NCBI GenBank assembly: GCA_003694775.1
Contig: RFJV01000175.1
Span: 1-12,173 of the forward strand
Reading direction: 5' to 3'
Length of the DNA: 12,173 nt
Source: Chloroflexota bacterium
GTDB lineage: Bacteria; Chloroflexota; Anaerolineae; 4572-78; J111
Under the pieces are notes generated by a model. It was not told the origin of the DNA and ran no database searches. It was given only the letters and a program-made list of their open reading frames with translations. A program made the translations under genes and the position numbers. This document shows, piece by piece, positions 11,885 through 12,173 of the stretch (position 1 is the first letter of the stretch; each line of letters begins with the position of its first letter).

Positions 11885-12173
11885 ATGAACCGTAGAGACT
11901 TCATCAAAGGTTTTGGCTATCTGGGTCTGCTGGCCTTTCTGCAGGCCTGCCGGTTGACCGAACTGGGACAAAGCGGCGTGTCGCGGGTCTCCACCTCCAT
12001 CCCGACCAGCACCCCCCTGCCCACCTTTACCCCGACCACCCCACCCACACCGCTGGCCCTCTCCGGCGCAGAACCGGCACCGACCGCCACCGTGCCGCCA
12101 ACCGCAACGGCCTCTCCCACCGACGCCATCCCCCCGACCGGCACCCCGTCCGAAACCGGCCCCACCCCTATCC
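11885..12173 (+). CDS. Tat-exported lipoprotein with Pro/Thr stalk, 3' end outside window
   Basis: The frame is open from ATG 11885 to the window edge (96 codons). The N-terminus MNRRDFIKGFGYLGLLAFLQAC has a twin-arginine motif (RRDFIK, 3-8), a hydrophobic core and a lipobox ending in Cys22, so the protein should be folded in the cytoplasm, exported by Tat and lipid-anchored. From about residue 40 it is a low-complexity stalk of Pro, Thr and Ser, the same style as the stalk at the left edge of the window; the functional domain lies beyond the edge. Translation must start without a ribosome-binding site because the whole upstream region is an octamer array lacking G. What the protein does cannot be said. 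Confidence 0.8.
   Translation, partial: MNRRDFIKGFGYLGLLAFLQACRLTELGQSGVSRVSTSIPTSTPLPTFTPTTPPTPLALSGAEPAPTATVPPTATASPTDAIPPTGTPSETGPTPI

Overview
This is a high-GC bacterial window, and the gene style suggests Chloroflexota (Anaerolineae or a relative). The clues are lipoproteins with Pro/Thr-rich stalks, GT-C and YfhO-type multi-pass membrane proteins, very little use of Shine-Dalgarno sites in front of several genes, and spacers full of short-unit tandem repeats. The assignment is an inference; there is no rRNA or marker gene to fix it.

Layout: (1) 1-902, the 3' part of a secreted beta-propeller (PD40/TolB-like) protein. (2) 903-1091, a convergent spacer holding a decayed copy of a small mobile element and a 7-bp repeat array. 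(3) 1063-2616 on the minus strand, an ArnT/PMT-like GT-C glycosyltransferase. (4) 2786-3898, a membrane-anchored SGNH hydrolase, divergent from it. (5) 4093-4788, an unrecognised single-pass protein, and 6134-9028, a large YfhO-family membrane protein. These two look like a former tight operon now split by a low-GC cassette (about 4792-6108). The cassette carries a DUF5647-like gene plus a CopG/MazF toxin-antitoxin pair, and within it sits a complete 192-bp IS66-type MITE. (6) 9130-10660, two overlapping lower-GC integral membrane genes of unknown family. (7) 10903-11667, a RecB/Cas4-like protein that keeps its Fe-S cysteines but appears to have lost its nuclease residues. (8) 11654-11884, two back-to-back perfect-phase tandem arrays (17 x 7 bp with no C, then 13 x 8 bp with no G). 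(9) 11885 to the end, the start of a Tat-exported lipoprotein.

The glycosyltransferase, SGNH hydrolase, single-pass protein and YfhO protein together suggest cell-envelope glycan or lipid-linked sugar work. The toxin-antitoxin module and MITE are later arrivals. The strongest observations are structural: the MITE with 12-bp inverted ends and an 8-bp target duplication that contains the -35 box of the toxin-antitoxin promoter; an 18-bp repeat of a gene's 3' end bracketing the toxin-antitoxin cassette; repeat arrays that supply stop codons to two genes and abut the start codon of a third; and a palindromic repeat translated inside the glycosyltransferase. I saw no tRNA, rRNA, CRISPR array or transposase gene.
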